The position numbers were made by a program, and so were the translations under genes. A stretch of DNA of 64,000 nt from Venturia oleaginea (Eukaryota; Ascomycota; Dothideomycetes; Venturiales; Venturiaceae): the NCBI GenBank assembly GCA_013176395.1, contig JABMLP010000003.1, positions 496,001-560,000 of the forward strand, read 5' to 3'. Shown here piece by piece: positions 53,500-64,000 of the stretch. Position 1 is the stretch's first letter, and every line of letters begins with the position of its first letter. The notes below the pieces were generated by a model. The model searched no databases and was not told where the DNA came from. It saw only the letters and a program-made list of their open reading frames with translations.

Positions 53500-56400
53500 A
53501 TACAACCCGTGCGACAACAAGAGGACATTTCAACGTGATTTCATATAACACAGGGAAGAGGAGAGAGACGCTACCTAGTCTACTTAACGACGAATCTATC
53601 AGAGATTTCGACGCGCTGCTAATACAAGAACCACACTGCTTCAAGACACAGACAGGACAGGTAATGGCGGCACCAGCAACAAACAACAAATTTATTCAGA
53701 TTTTCCCAACGTGCTCTAGAGACGACACATGGCCTATCCGATCGATGATCTGGGCCCGGAAAACGCTCGACTACAAACAGATCCCGATTGCGTCTCCCGA
53801 CATCACGGCAATCCTTATCAAAACTCAAGGCAAAGTCATCTTTACAGCTTCAGTGTACGTGCCAGCAGGAGAAGCACACCGAGAGCGGGATAAGACCGCA
53901 GTGACAGAACGGCTTCAGTTACTAGAAGATGCAATCAAAGATACAGCTCAAGAGCTTGGACACGAGCCAGAACTTCTCATCACCGGAGATTTCAACCGAC
54001 ACGACCAGCTCTGGGGAGGCGAGCAAGTAGCAGAAACAAGGCGACAGGATGAAGCAGACGCCATCGTTGAGTATATGGCGGTATATCAACTCTCTAATCT
54101 TGTCCCCAGGGGAGAGGCCACATTCTACGGAACGCAAGTAAGCAGTACCATCGACCTCTTCCTCACTTCACCGGCTCTCACCGACAGCTTGGTACGGTGT
54201 GGATTCCACGTCAACGAACACGGATCGGACCACCGGCCCATCAGTGCGACATTAGCTATGACGTGCGTGGAGGAGACCACAACACCCAGACGACTACAAA
54301 AATGCAGATTGGGAGCGCATCCGCCAGGAGGTAGAACACGCAAAGCAGCGGCAAGCAGTTGCCCCACCGGAAGAGAATGCAGACGAAAACGTGGACGATA
54401 TGCTGCAACGATTGATGGAAGTAGTAGTCCCTGTTATCGAGCAATACGTTCCTCTTGCAAAACCGTCGCCGTACCAAAAACCATGGTGGACACCATATCT
54501 GACCAACCTTCGCAAGGAATACACACACGTCAGAAGACAGCTATGCAGAGAAGTTAAGGCGAGCCGGTGGACGACCGAAACGAACGCTCTCACACACCAA
54601 ACACTGCAGAGGATCCGAACGGAAGCCAGAGAAGCTCAAAGCACGTACCATCGAGCAATCCGATCGGAAAGAAACACTCACTGGAAGGAATTTCTAGACG
54701 ACGCTGAAAATGTATGGAAGGCCGCTAAGTATCTTGACCCAGAGAGTACCTCCTCTTTTGCAAAGATTACAGAACTAGCGAGGCCAAACTCTGACGACAC
54801 GACCGAAAGTAAAGAAGAGATTGGATCTATTCTGCTGCAAGCCTTCTTTCCCCCGGCGGCTGAGGTGATCGAGCCAGAACCAGCAGCAGAGCAGCGAGCA
54901 ACACAACTCCCATCACCAGCACTAACAAAATACGAAATCGAAGAAGCGATCATGGGCGTGAAAGCACACAAAGCACCAGGCCTGGACGGTCTACCCGCGG
55001 TTGTATGGAGACAGCTCTGGCCAGTCCTCCAAGACGAGATAACGAGATTGTTTCAAGCGTCTATGACACAAGGCATCCTCCCAGCGCAGTGGAAATGCGC
55101 GCGAATCCTACCACTTCGAAAGCCAGCAAAAGACGACTATACACAGCCAAACGCGTATCGACCAATCTCGTTGCTAGCAACCCTAGGGAAAGCACTGGAG
55201 GCTGTGGTCGCTACCCGCATCTCCTACCTAGCTGAAGAACACGGCCTCCTACCAGAGAATCATTTTGGAGCTCGGAAGCAACGTAGCACAGAACAGGCAC
55301 TGCTGCTCCTCACCGACCGCATCAAACAGGCGCGAAGAAGGTGCCGAGTCCTTAGCCTGCTTAGTTTTGACGTCAAAGGAGCGTACAACGGGGTCAACAA
55401 AGAAGTACTCTTGGCCAGATTACAAAGACGACGTATTCCAGAGGAGCTTGTTCGTTGGATTGAGAACTTCTGCTCGGGCAGGAGAGCAAGCATTACAGTG
55501 AACGGGCAGAGCAGCGAGGAAGTAGATTTGCATTCCCCAGGGCTGCCTCAAGGCTCACCTCTATCCCCAATACTCTACCTCTTCTTCAACGCTGACCTGG
55601 TAGAGAGAAAGATCAGCCGGCACCAAGGCGCAATTGCGTACGTGGATGACTACTCTGTTTGGGTCACCGGGCCAAATGCTGAGGAAAATACTCGGGTGCT
55701 TCAAGAGACAGTGATACCAAAAGCGGAGCAGTGGGAACGTCGTAGTGGAGCTACATTTGAGCCCAAAAAGACAGCCTTCATCCACTTCACACCAAGCGCG
55801 GAAAGACTGTCAACGACGCCAATTCAAATTGGAGGCTGCTCGGTGGTGCCAGGCTCCTCCGTCAAGCTTCTAGGCATTATTCTCGACCAGAAATTGAAGT
55901 TCCACCTACAGGCTGCCAGAGCAGCTACAAAGGGACACGATGCGGCGATCCGGCTGAAGAGACTGAGTGGTCTTCGTACGAAGCAGGCACGGCAGCTGTT
56001 TGAAGCGACAGTGGCGTCAGTTGTCGACTACGCATCATCAGTCTGGGCAACAGCGTTGAACGCCAAAGATACACGCTTGCTTGAACGACACCAAAGATGG
56101 GGGGCACAAGCCATTGTTGGATGTTTCCGAACTACAGCGCTAGATATTGCGCAGTCGGAGGCATCGATCGGGACCTTCCAGCAACGACAGACAGGGAAAT
56201 GGATAGGCTTGTGGGTTAAGCTAAACACACTACCTAAGCGCCACCCATTGAGATCCAGTATAAAAGCAGTACATCAATCATTCAAGCTTCGCTCGTCACT
56301 TGGCCTGTTGGCAGACAGGTTTGCAGGAATTAATATGTCCCAGATTGAGACAGTCACACCATTTGCAAAAGCACCGTGGATCCAGGGGCCCAGCATGATT

Positions 56401-57378
56401 ATCGAAGAACGCGACGAAGCTGTAAAACCTACCACAACACAAGACAGAGACGAAATCCACTGCTACACCGACGGCTCAGGTAGAAATGGCTTGCTAGGGA
56501 CAGGTATGGTGTACATTCTACCAGACGAAAACAGGACTATACTCGAGCAGTACGCAACAACGGGATTGGCAGCAAACGGCAATGTATACGCGACAGAGCT
56601 GAAAGCAATCAGTACTGCTCTGAGCCAGCTGGCAGTATGGACAATGATCCCGGCAGAAGGAAAACTCACCATCTTCTCGGACAATCAGAGTGCGCTGAAG
56701 AGTATCCGCAAGCCGAGACAGCAGTCAGGCCAGCATCTCATCAAGGATATCTTGTCAGCTACGCAGCAATTACATCAAAAGGGTATTGCCGTGGTTCTTC
56801 GATGGATCCCGGCACACTCTGGCATCAAGGGCAACGAAGCGGCAGACAAAATGGCCAAAAGAAGTACCAAAGCAGGGAGCGCAGTCCCGTCAGAGATACG
56901 ACTACGCTCAGCACTGATTAGGCAAGCAAAAAAGAGCTGTCAGCCAAGCAATAAACCACTGCGAGGAGGGAGATTCACCAAATCTATCGATGCTGCTATC
57001 CCTGGAAAACACACGCGCACCATCTATAACCAGCTATCCAAAACAGAGGCCCAAACCCTAGCTCAATTACGGACGTCACATTGCCGACTGAACAAGTACC
57101 TGAACCGAATCGGAGCGGTGGAGTCGCCATTGTGCGAAGAATGCGGAGTCGTGGAAAGCGTGCAGCATTTCCTACTCGATTGCAAACGATGGAGCGAGCA
57201 ACGACGGCTCTTAAGAGAAGCGACCGAACCAAGGAGCGACGTCTCCTATTTAGTAGGAGGCCGCTCAACACTTACAAACAGAAGAGGAGAGATGATTGAT
57301 GGTCCAAAATGGACGCCAGATGTAGCAGCGGTGCGAGCGACAATTGCGTTCGTAGACGCTACAAAACGATTCAGCTGA
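53493..57378 (+). pseudogene. LINE ORF2 polyprotein with a frameshift
   Basis: The APE-type endonuclease comes first (VISYNTG, LLIQEPHC, LLITGDFNRHD, HGSDHRPI). Near 54285 the frame shifts (the second frame reads DYKNADWERIRQEV) and then stays open to 57378: reverse transcriptase (YRPISLLATLGK, SFDVKGAYNGV, GLPQGSPLSPILY, AYVDDYS), RNase H (CYTDGSGRNG, ATELKAI, FSDNQSALKSI, WIPAHSGIKGNEAAD) and a C-terminal C-x2-C-type unit (CEECGVVESVQHFLLDC). All catalytic residues are present. The single shift, unless programmed, inactivates this copy. Confidence 0.9.
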
Positions 57379-57480
57379 GAGACGGAATAGTCTCTAACGA
57401 AACCAACTCCGAGCATGTGGACTCACTCATTAAGAAAGTACCCATGCAAGCAGCAATCCTAGATCCGACACCCCCTTTTT

Positions 57481-58147
57481 ACTAACCGCCAATCTCTGAT
57501 CCTATCAGTCTATTGGTAGACGGTAAGTTGCGCCTTTCGTTTTTGTTGTTGTTTCTGGAGTTTTGGTCAATTTGAAAACAGAGTATGTTGGAAAGATACG
57601 TTATAAAATTTAAGGTTTGGGCTTGGAATGAAGGGAGCGTTGACAGTGGGATATAATGTATAATAGAGAGTCGGTAGTGTCCCCCTGGAGCCATACTGGC
57701 CCGACGGGTGTATTGAATTCATCCATCCATCCATCCAACTGTGCATCGGGCAGAAGTTTTATGGGCCGGGTCATCCTGCAAGCCAGCCGCAAATTCAATC
57801 TCCAATGTGCTGGGAGCGAAAAGTCGAGGATACCTTGCATGATCTTGGATAAATGATCGCTTATCAATAAATATGTACAATATGTACCTTGCATAAATTG
57901 TCAACACCTCGGGTGTCTTACATATGTTCACTATGATTGGAGTATAATCTTCACAATTCATATGATACACTTTTATCCATCTCTCCCTCCTCTTCCTGAC
58001 TTAAGTTTCTGTTCGCCCAGATAATTTCGAACATTGGCACCGAATCTGGGCATATCAACTCTTCATACGCTCGGTAGCCTTGGAAAGCTTGTTCGCCTGT
58101 AACTAACATATTATCGTGTCGCATTGAGTGCATTCTCATATTCCAAC
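57481..58147. other. intergenic left of the MFS transporter
   Basis: No gene. A short (ATCC)n run at about 57719-57737 and otherwise AT-rich sequence; the right end is the transporter promoter. Confidence 0.45.
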
Positions 58148-59989
58148 ATGGGCGAGCAGAAGATATCTGTGCATTCAACGAGTGAGGAGTCGACCAGTAA
58201 CGAACGTAATGAGCGCGAACCTGATCTGGAGAAGGACCTTGAAAGTTTTGCCGGGGTCGGCGAAACAGCGGAGCAAGAGGCTACAAAGAAGGCTGAGAAC
58301 GACTCCAACATCGTTGATTGGGATGGCGAAGTATGTTGCTTCGTTACTCTTCTCATCATTTTTTCTGGTTGGGACTAATGTATATTTTTTGTTTTAGGAC
58401 GACCCTTCCAACCCATATAATTGGACCTTGAAAAACAAATGGATTGTTGGAGGTCTTATTTCACTTATGACCTTCATCACGCCTCTAGCCTCCTCCATGT
58501 TCGCTCCAGCGGTGCCGCAAGTGTTAAGACAATTCAAGGAATCCAACTCAACAATGGCCTCTTTCGTAGTGTCGATATATGTTCTTGGGTATGCCTCAGG
58601 GCCGCTGTTTCTTGCTCCTCTGAGGTCAGTATCATGCTCTTCAGGTCTGGCGGTCATGCGCTGACATGTTCCAGCGAAATCTATGGGCGCTCGCCGATCT
58701 ATCATGCCACCAATGTCTTCTTCGTTATCACCACCGTTTGCTGTGCTGTAAGTCAGAACATGGGGATGCTGATAGCCTTCCGCTTTCTTGCTGGGGTTGC
58801 TGGATCATGTACGATGTACGTTACCCTTCTCAGCACTTGGAATCTCTATTATTGCTTACAATTTTGCAGCACAATCGGAGCTGGCACGATAGCTGATATG
58901 TTCCGATCCGAGGAGCGTGGATTGGCAATGGCTCTTTGGAGTATTGGACCTCTCTTGGGTATCCTTCACCCGAATATTTGCCTGTTATATTTCGTAATCT
59001 AATAGCTTTTAGGCCCGGTGGTCGGTCCCATCGCCGGCGCGTACCTAGGCGCAGCCAAAGGCTGGCGTTGGGACTTCTGGGTGCTGGCCATGGCATCCGG
59101 CGTTGTAACCATCGCCATGTTGGCATTCGCCAAAGAGACGTACGCGCCGGTTCTCCTGGGGAAGAAGAAAGAACGTCTTCGAAAAGAGACTGGAAACGAC
59201 CAGCTTAGGACAAAATATAACAAAGGCCTTTCCCATGGCGAGTTAATCAAGGTTTCGATTGTTCGACCTTTGAAGATGCTGACTCTGTCACCTGTGGTCC
59301 TACTCATGTCACTTTACGCGGCGCTCGTCTATGGATATTTATATCTCTTATTCACAACCATTACCAAAGTTTTCAGGGACAAGTACAACTTTCGTGGCGG
59401 AACTGTTGGTCTTGCGTACCTTGGCATGGGCGTTGGCATGCTGAGTGGGTTATTTGCCAGCGGCGCGACATCAGACAAGGTTATGATCAAGCTTACAGAG
59501 CGGAACGGTGGACGGAACAAGCCCGAATTTCGACTTCCTTTGATGGTTCCTGCGGCTTTGGTAGTTCCCATCGGCCTTTTCATATACGGCTGGAGCGCGC
59601 AGTACGCTGTTCATTGGATAGTTCCTATCATTGGTACTTGTTTTGTCGGTATGGGTATCATCGGTTCTATGGTGAGTTCTTCTACCTATCTGTATGTTTA
59701 TTGCCTAGCTCGGATATACTAACAATGATGGTAGATGCCCATCGTCACATACCTGACGGACTGCTTCACGCTCTATTCTGCCTCCGTCCTTGCAGCCTCC
59801 ACTGTCGCACGATCCATACTTGGTGCTTTGCTTCCCCTAGCTGGACCTCCCATGTACGATGCGCTGGGTTTAGGTTGGGGCAATTCGCTACTTGGCTTTG
59901 TTGCTCTGGCTGCGGTTCCATTGCCGATAATTTTCTTCAAATATGGCGAGAGAATCCGAACCAGCAAGAGATTTAATCTCAGTTTCTAA
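58148..59989 (+). CDS. MFS multidrug/polyamine-type transporter (DHA1)
   Basis: Six exons: 58148-58330, 58398-58624, 58675-58815, 58870-58958, 59013-59671 and 59735-59989; 517 residues. An acidic cytosolic N-terminus ends in DDPSNPYNW, the usual lead-in to transmembrane helix 1 in fungal DHA1 transporters. LAPLSEIYGRSPIYH is the loop 2-3 signature motif A; GSCTMTIGAGTIADMF and GPVVGPIAGAYLG (motif C, antiporter type) follow in helices 4-5; KGWRWDFWVLA and YGYLYLLFTT are further family marks. About 12 helices. It would export small molecules across the plasma membrane by proton antiport. Substrate unknown. All junctions restore the frame. Confidence 0.92.
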
Positions 59990-60888
59990 GCCGTCGGGGT
60001 AGATGTCAGGGAACGCTAGAAATGGTTTGACCACCTAGATTAGGTCAGCATGTTAGTCATCAGCTTGAGGTTATGAGTTAAGTTAAGTTAGAGTGCTGAC
60101 TTTGAGCTTACTAATCCGACCCACTTATTGCTTGACTCGTTGGACTCGTTGGACTCGTCTGCAAAACACCCGCTCTTATCCACTTCATCCCGTCTTTGCA
60201 CTCTGCTACCTCCTACAATCACCCGGTCCGTGGTCTCTCCTCCGTAGCTCGCCTGGATGGGGAAATCAAATCGAATTCTGGCCGCTCCTGGACTCTATAC
60301 GCGCGAACAAATGAATCGTCGGACGCGTCAGGATTCCCGCCATGACACTGTGCACAGGAAACCAGCAGCAAACATTCTGCCACCATTCGTTCCACGCCTC
60401 TGTCTTTCGCTCACGACTGACGAGAAATTCAATTGTCAACACTTTTTGCTGAATCTGACAATCTACTTTCCTTTTACTAATCCTCGTTTACGTACCACCT
60501 ATTGAATCACGCTTATATCTGGATAGATGACACTGGGTTCAAGGATCCACTCCACCCTGTGACACATTTCACGTCGGCTTTCCCCTTCTGTCCTCATTCT
60601 TCTGTCATGATACTAAATCAGAAACATCCGTGCTCTGGCTATAAACCCAGATCCAGAATATTTTATGGCCCTGGGAGACAAGTAGGTGGATTTTTGCCCC
60701 CGAACAGCTGCTGTGACGACTGCCACACATGCAAGCAACCGTAAGAATGCCTGGCGATCACCCGCCCCTTGTCGACCATTGACATTCCCACAAGGCCACT
60801 CCCGTTAAGCACGGATGAAGAGCCTTTGTTCATGTGGATTGCTCCCATAGTCATCTTCAAAGTTGCTGCTATCCTACCTTCTCTCGCC
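59990..60888. other. intergenic between transporter and catalase
   Basis: 0.9 kb; no supported gene. Contains the catalase promoter; three direct copies of GTTGGACTC-like words near 60138-60160. Confidence 0.45.
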
Positions 60889-61567
60889 ATGGCTTCATTA
60901 CGTTCATTAATCATTTTTGCTGCCGGTTTCAGCACAGCAATCGCTTCAGCAGCATGCCCCTTTGGCTACGATGGACCAAGCCCTCATACCGATAGCGGAA
61001 GTACCGAGACTCTGGATCGACGGGATGCTCCTCCAGCTGCTGCCAATACGGAAGACTTTATGAAAAAGTTCACCATCAATTCTACGGACAATTACCTTAC
61101 CAGCGATGTTGGTGGGCCAATTGAAGACCAAAACAGTCTGACTGGAGGCGAGCGAGGACCAACACTGTTGGAAGACTTTATCTTCCGACAAAAAATCACA
61201 CATTTCGATCATGAAAGGGTGGGTAGATGATTCTTGGTCTACAGAGGGACAGTGTTAACGTTAAAAACAGGTACCAGAGCGTGCTGTTCATGCTCGAGGT
61301 GCAGGTACGTTTACTAGCCCGTGTGGCGCAATGCAGTGCAGCCTTTTGTTACGCCTGTGCTTACCGAAATGACAGGAGCACACGGTATTTTCGAGTCGTA
61401 CGGTGATTTTTTCAATATTACAGCCGCGTCCTTTCTTGGGGCTCAAGGCAAAAAGACCCCGGTCTTTGTCCGATTTTCCACCGTTGCTGGATCGCGCGGT
61501 AGTGCGGATACTACCCGTGACGTCCACGGCTTTGCTACCAGGTTTTATACTGACGAGGGGAATTTCG
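60889..61567 (+). CDS. secreted catalase, 5' part only (gene interrupted by LINE)
   Basis: Exons 60889-61218, 61271-61304 and 61376-61567 give the first 185 residues: signal peptide [21 protein letters not shown], a propeptide with RR near residue 44, then [46 protein letters not shown] (broken here by two introns), with the catalytic His in VHARG, and [34 protein letters not shown]. This is a large-subunit fungal catalase, which turns hydrogen peroxide to water and oxygen. After GNF a canonical donor GTACGT at 61568 starts an intron, and LINE ORF1 begins 140 bp later. The distal Asn and proximal Tyr of the heme site would lie beyond the window or are lost. Confidence 0.85.
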
Positions 61568-61708
61568 GTACGTCCAGACTGCATGTTCTGTTCAATAAGC
61601 GCATTATTTGTCCAAAAACCGCTCCACGCCGTTGAGTCGCCCAATATCATCCAGATAAAGTCATACGCATCACCATCGTAACCGCAAGGGCGCATTACCC
61701 TAGAAAAG

Positions 61709-63373
61709 ATGCCGAACAACCCGCAGGACAGCGGTGGTGGTGGTACCACGAGTGGACCGCCACCATCGCAACTGCCGACCGGATCCATTAGAAGAGCAGA
61801 AGGACCTCAAGCCGGACAACCCTTGAGACCAGCAAAGGACATCCTAATTGAAGTTATAGGACACTTGAACTCCTCCAAAATGCCCAATCCTCGGTTCCTT
61901 GCCTCCCTCGTCCGCGATGCCTTGGACGCACTTGCACCCCCAGTAGCCCGGGAAAACTTTGCGGCTGGACCAAAATGCTTCTCGGCTGGACCACAACTGG
62001 ACCGGATTGAGCGAATGATCAAGGACCTCCACGGAAAGGGGCCATCGACGGAACGTCGCCTGTACTCCCATGTCGCGGCGGAGCCACCAAACTCCAAGAT
62101 AGTCAGAGTCAACCTCAACGAAAATGTTGAGCTCACAGAAGAAGAAAGGAGAGATACGAACAAGATACTGGAAGCCTGCAGGAAGGATATGCCATCCGCG
62201 GTTGGAGTCCACGTCCTCAAGAGCGGAGCGGTGGATGTCCATTTCAGGACCACTGCGGACAAGGACAGGTGCGCCCTCCAAGGAACCGGGGCGGCGACCA
62301 CACAAGTACGAAGAGACTACTTCCTAGAGGTGATGGGAGTACACCGTGGAGTAGGAGTGGCCCACGGAAGAAACGCAGACAACACCCAGGTTCTGAGCGA
62401 CATTATCATGGGGACTCAGAGACTATGCCCAGGGCTGAAGATTCACTCAGTTGCATGGAAGGACAAAGCCAAGAGATACAAAAGAAGGGACGGGCCGGCC
62501 ACGGTCTCCGAACGGGCAGCGCTCTTGCTTGGGTTCAGTACCACAGAGCATAGGGACATGGTAATCCAGAAGGGGATTGTTATAAGAGGGGAGATTTACC
62601 AGGCCAGGCTGTATGATCATACAGCCTCGATCAAGCAGTGTTACAAGTGCCAAGTCTGGGGACATGTCTCGGAGCATTGCACCTCAACGGTCAAGTGCGG
62701 TAGATGCATGGGTGACCACGACACCAGGATATGCCCAGGGGCATTGAATGTCCACCGGTGTACAAACTGCAAGGGCGCACACCCCACGTGGGCTAGGAGA
62801 CAGTGCAAGACCTTTGAAAGATATTTTGGGCAAGTGCAAGCAAAGAGGGCGGCCTTGCAGCAGCAATCCTGGATGATTAAGGACCGCGCCATCCAGGCAG
62901 CACCCGAGTACGAAAAGCAGTTCCCACATGGATCGAACAAGCGTAGGGCCCCTAACGGTCCCGGTGGACCAGTTGGGAGGCCGCTCGGATCCACAAACAG
63001 GCCCAAGGTAGTGCCGAGACCCCAAGGGCAGGGGCACATCTTCGAGAAGGCTGGGTTCAGTACACCAACTACCAGAGGAAACCGACTCTCTATGGCACCC
63101 GAGTCTGCCTATGGAACGCCCATAGGAGAAAACCCAGACATCCCGACAAGGGCGGAAGCGACCCGGCCAGGGAGCGGGGGCAGCGGAAGAGGAATTGATA
63201 CTACCGGCAGCCCCCCGAGGTTCGGGGGGCTGCCGGCTATAGTGAGCAGCGGCACGCTACCGCCATCCATTATGGAGCAGACAATGGATAGGGAATTCAC
63301 GGGGGTAGCCGTGAGTTTTGGCGATGTAGCGCCACCTAGCACACCCCTTAACCCGATCTTACCCAATGTCTAG
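61709..63373 (+). CDS. LINE ORF1 protein with three zinc knuckles
   Basis: 554 residues, uninterrupted. Gly/Pro-rich N-terminus, a central RNA-binding-like region (KIVRVNLNENVELTEEERR...), knuckles CYKCQVWGHVSEHC, CGRCMGDHDTRIC and CTNCKGAHPTWARRQC, then a Gly/Pro/Arg-rich tail. This is the gag-like protein that binds LINE RNA. A GC-rich inverted repeat (GCAGCCCCCCGAGG / CTCGGGGGGCTGC-like) lies near 63210-63235. Confidence 0.88.
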   Translation: MPNNPQDSGGGGTTSGPPPSQLPTGSIRRAEGPQAGQPLRPAKDILIEVIGHLNSSKMPNPRFLASLVRDALDALAPPVARENFAAGPKCFSAGPQLDRIERMIKDLHGKGPSTERRLYSHVAAEPPNSKIVRVNLNENVELTEEERRDTNKILEACRKDMPSAVGVHVLKSGAVDVHFRTTADKDRCALQGTGAATTQVRRDYFLEVMGVHRGVGVAHGRNADNTQVLSDIIMGTQRLCPGLKIHSVAWKDKAKRYKRRDGPATVSERAALLLGFSTTEHRDMVIQKGIVIRGEIYQARLYDHTASIKQCYKCQVWGHVSEHCTSTVKCGRCMGDHDTRICPGALNVHRCTNCKGAHPTWARRQCKTFERYFGQVQAKRAALQQQSWMIKDRAIQAAPEYEKQFPHGSNKRRAPNGPGGPVGRPLGSTNRPKVVPRPQGQGHIFEKAGFSTPTTRGNRLSMAPESAYGTPIGENPDIPTRAEATRPGSGGSGRGIDTTGSPPRFGGLPAIVSSGTLPPSIMEQTMDREFTGVAVSFGDVAPPSTPLNPILPNV

Positions 63374-64000
63374 TGGACCTAGGACCGAGATCGTGCAGTA
63401 CAATTGTTGTAACGCTAACTACAACAAAGCTAGGTCGTTGATCGACCGCTTTCACCCAAAGATACAGAAAGTTATAGTGCTGCAGGAACCAATGGAGAAG
63501 AGAGGCACCACGTAATGCCCCCCGGGGTACACGTTGGCGTTTGAACCAAGGGGGGAGAGGGTGAGAGCGACGAAGGTGGCTTTTTTCATTAGCAAGGAGA
63601 TCGAGCCCGGAACATGGGCGGTCCGCTACTATGGCCCATGGGTCGCGGCGCTCGACATCAACCTCGACGGCTGGCCCGTTACACTTATCAATGTTTACAA
63701 CCCTATCACGAACGAAGTACGAATGACCACATGGCCACAAATACGGACAGCGATAGGGGAGGCGAAGGAGAACTACATGGTCTTAGAGGACATGAATGCA
63801 ACGCACCCGAGATGGGGCGGCATTGGCGCGAGGGCGACTCGCCAAGCCGATCATCTCTGGGAGAAGGTGGAAGCGTACAACCTGTATATGCTTACGAAGA
63901 GAGGGGAGCCGACTTGGGAAAGGAATGGAGACAAATCGACGATCGATCTCACGTTCGGGACTGAGGGGGTACACGCCAGGACCGTGTCCTGTCTCACGGA
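63366..64000 (+). pseudogene. LINE ORF2 start (endonuclease), with a nonsense codon, cut by window end
   Basis: From the ATG in ATGTCTAG the frame reads IVQYNCCNANYNKARSLID...VIVLQEP, hits TAA at 63513-63515, and then continues CPPGYTLAFEP...VTLINVYNP, VLEDMNATHPRWGG and STIDLTF to the end. This is the APE-type endonuclease; the usual G-D-F-N is E-D-M-N here. The stop at codon 50 disables the copy. Confidence 0.8.

Larger units (their letters stand above)
51990..57480 (+). mobile_element. LINE (non-LTR retrotransposon) with ORF1 and ORF2, RNase H present
   Basis: About 5.5 kb with a gag-like ORF1 and an ORF2 holding endonuclease, reverse transcriptase and RNase H, the layout of Tad1/I-like fungal LINEs. 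The 5' limit is approximate, starting soon after the Tc1 element; the 3' limit is near CCCCCTTTTT at 57478. No clear target duplication or simple-repeat tail was found, so the 3' end may be cut or altered. Confidence 0.85.
61568..64000 (+). mobile_element. second LINE, 5' part, inside the catalase gene
   Basis: Left edge not fixed; it lies between the catalase intron donor (61568) and ORF1 (61709). The element runs off the window end. Its ORF1 and ORF2 overlap by eight bases in ATGTCTAG, the same arrangement as in the LINE at 52-57 kb, but the proteins are clearly different, so it belongs to another family. Confidence 0.8.

Noticed and set aside
54294..54593. Minus-strand frames across the LINE linker
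   Set aside because: Antisense shadows of ORF2.
1..64000. CRISPR arrays, bacterial operons, 5S rRNA or further tRNA genes
   Set aside because: No spaced direct repeats of CRISPR type; the gene structure is fungal; apart from the split tRNA-Ser no other A/B-box pair or 5S-like sequence was noticed on reading through.

Overview
The window is nuclear DNA of a filamentous ascomycete (Pezizomycotina). Genes are spaced, often single-exon or cut by GT-AG introns of about 48-62 nt with CTRAC-like branch sites. The conserved set is fungal (a CCAAT-factor HAP3 subunit, Mit1-like remodeler, Cdc45, Cmc2, prefoldin 2, eL15, mitochondrial rRNA methyltransferase). Transposon relics carry C-to-T / G-to-A style nonsense changes, as repeat-induced point mutation (RIP) leaves. 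The class cannot be fixed from the sequence alone.

Layout. 0-4.4 kb: remnants of an alpha/beta hydrolase and a MOSC protein, a small two-frame gene whose first ATG reads like a histone H3 tail, and an FAD monooxygenase. 4.77-6.38 kb: a non-LTR retrotransposon relic with a 14-bp target duplication and an internal 355-bp tandem repeat. 6.6-20.7 kb: mostly housekeeping: secreted deaminase, a tRNA-Ser(GCU) gene, CDC45, CMC2, prefoldin subunit 2, HAP3 and a zinc alcohol dehydrogenase. 20.7-24.1 kb: a small repeat island with a solo LTR, a broken SnoaL-like gene and a 1.0-kb Mutator-like element encoding only a DNA-binding protein. 24.3-41.5 kb: conserved genes again: oxalate decarboxylase-type bicupin, eL15, a VOC pseudogene, M20 dipeptidase, Mit1-like SNF2 protein divergent from a TrmH-type methyltransferase, and a GT8 glycosyltransferase. 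43.4-57.5 kb: dense transposon cluster (nested TIR element, second solo LTR in opposite orientation, intact pogo/Fot-type element, small MITE, dead Tc1/mariner element, nearly full LINE). 58.1-64 kb: an MFS transporter, then the 5' part of a secreted catalase that runs into a second LINE extending past the window end.

The most striking observation is the tRNA-Ser(GCU) gene at 7681-7866 (minus). Read straight it does not fold, but removing two segments of 52 and 53 nt that look exactly like fungal spliceosomal introns (GTGAGT...CTAG and GTAAGT...CAG) gives a perfectly paired class II tRNA-Ser with anticodon GCU, G73 and a T7 terminator close downstream. Neither intron is at the canonical 37/38 site. 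If real, this is a Pol III gene whose product would depend on the spliceosome.

Limits: gene models were spliced by eye, transposon families named from motifs only, and no searches were run.
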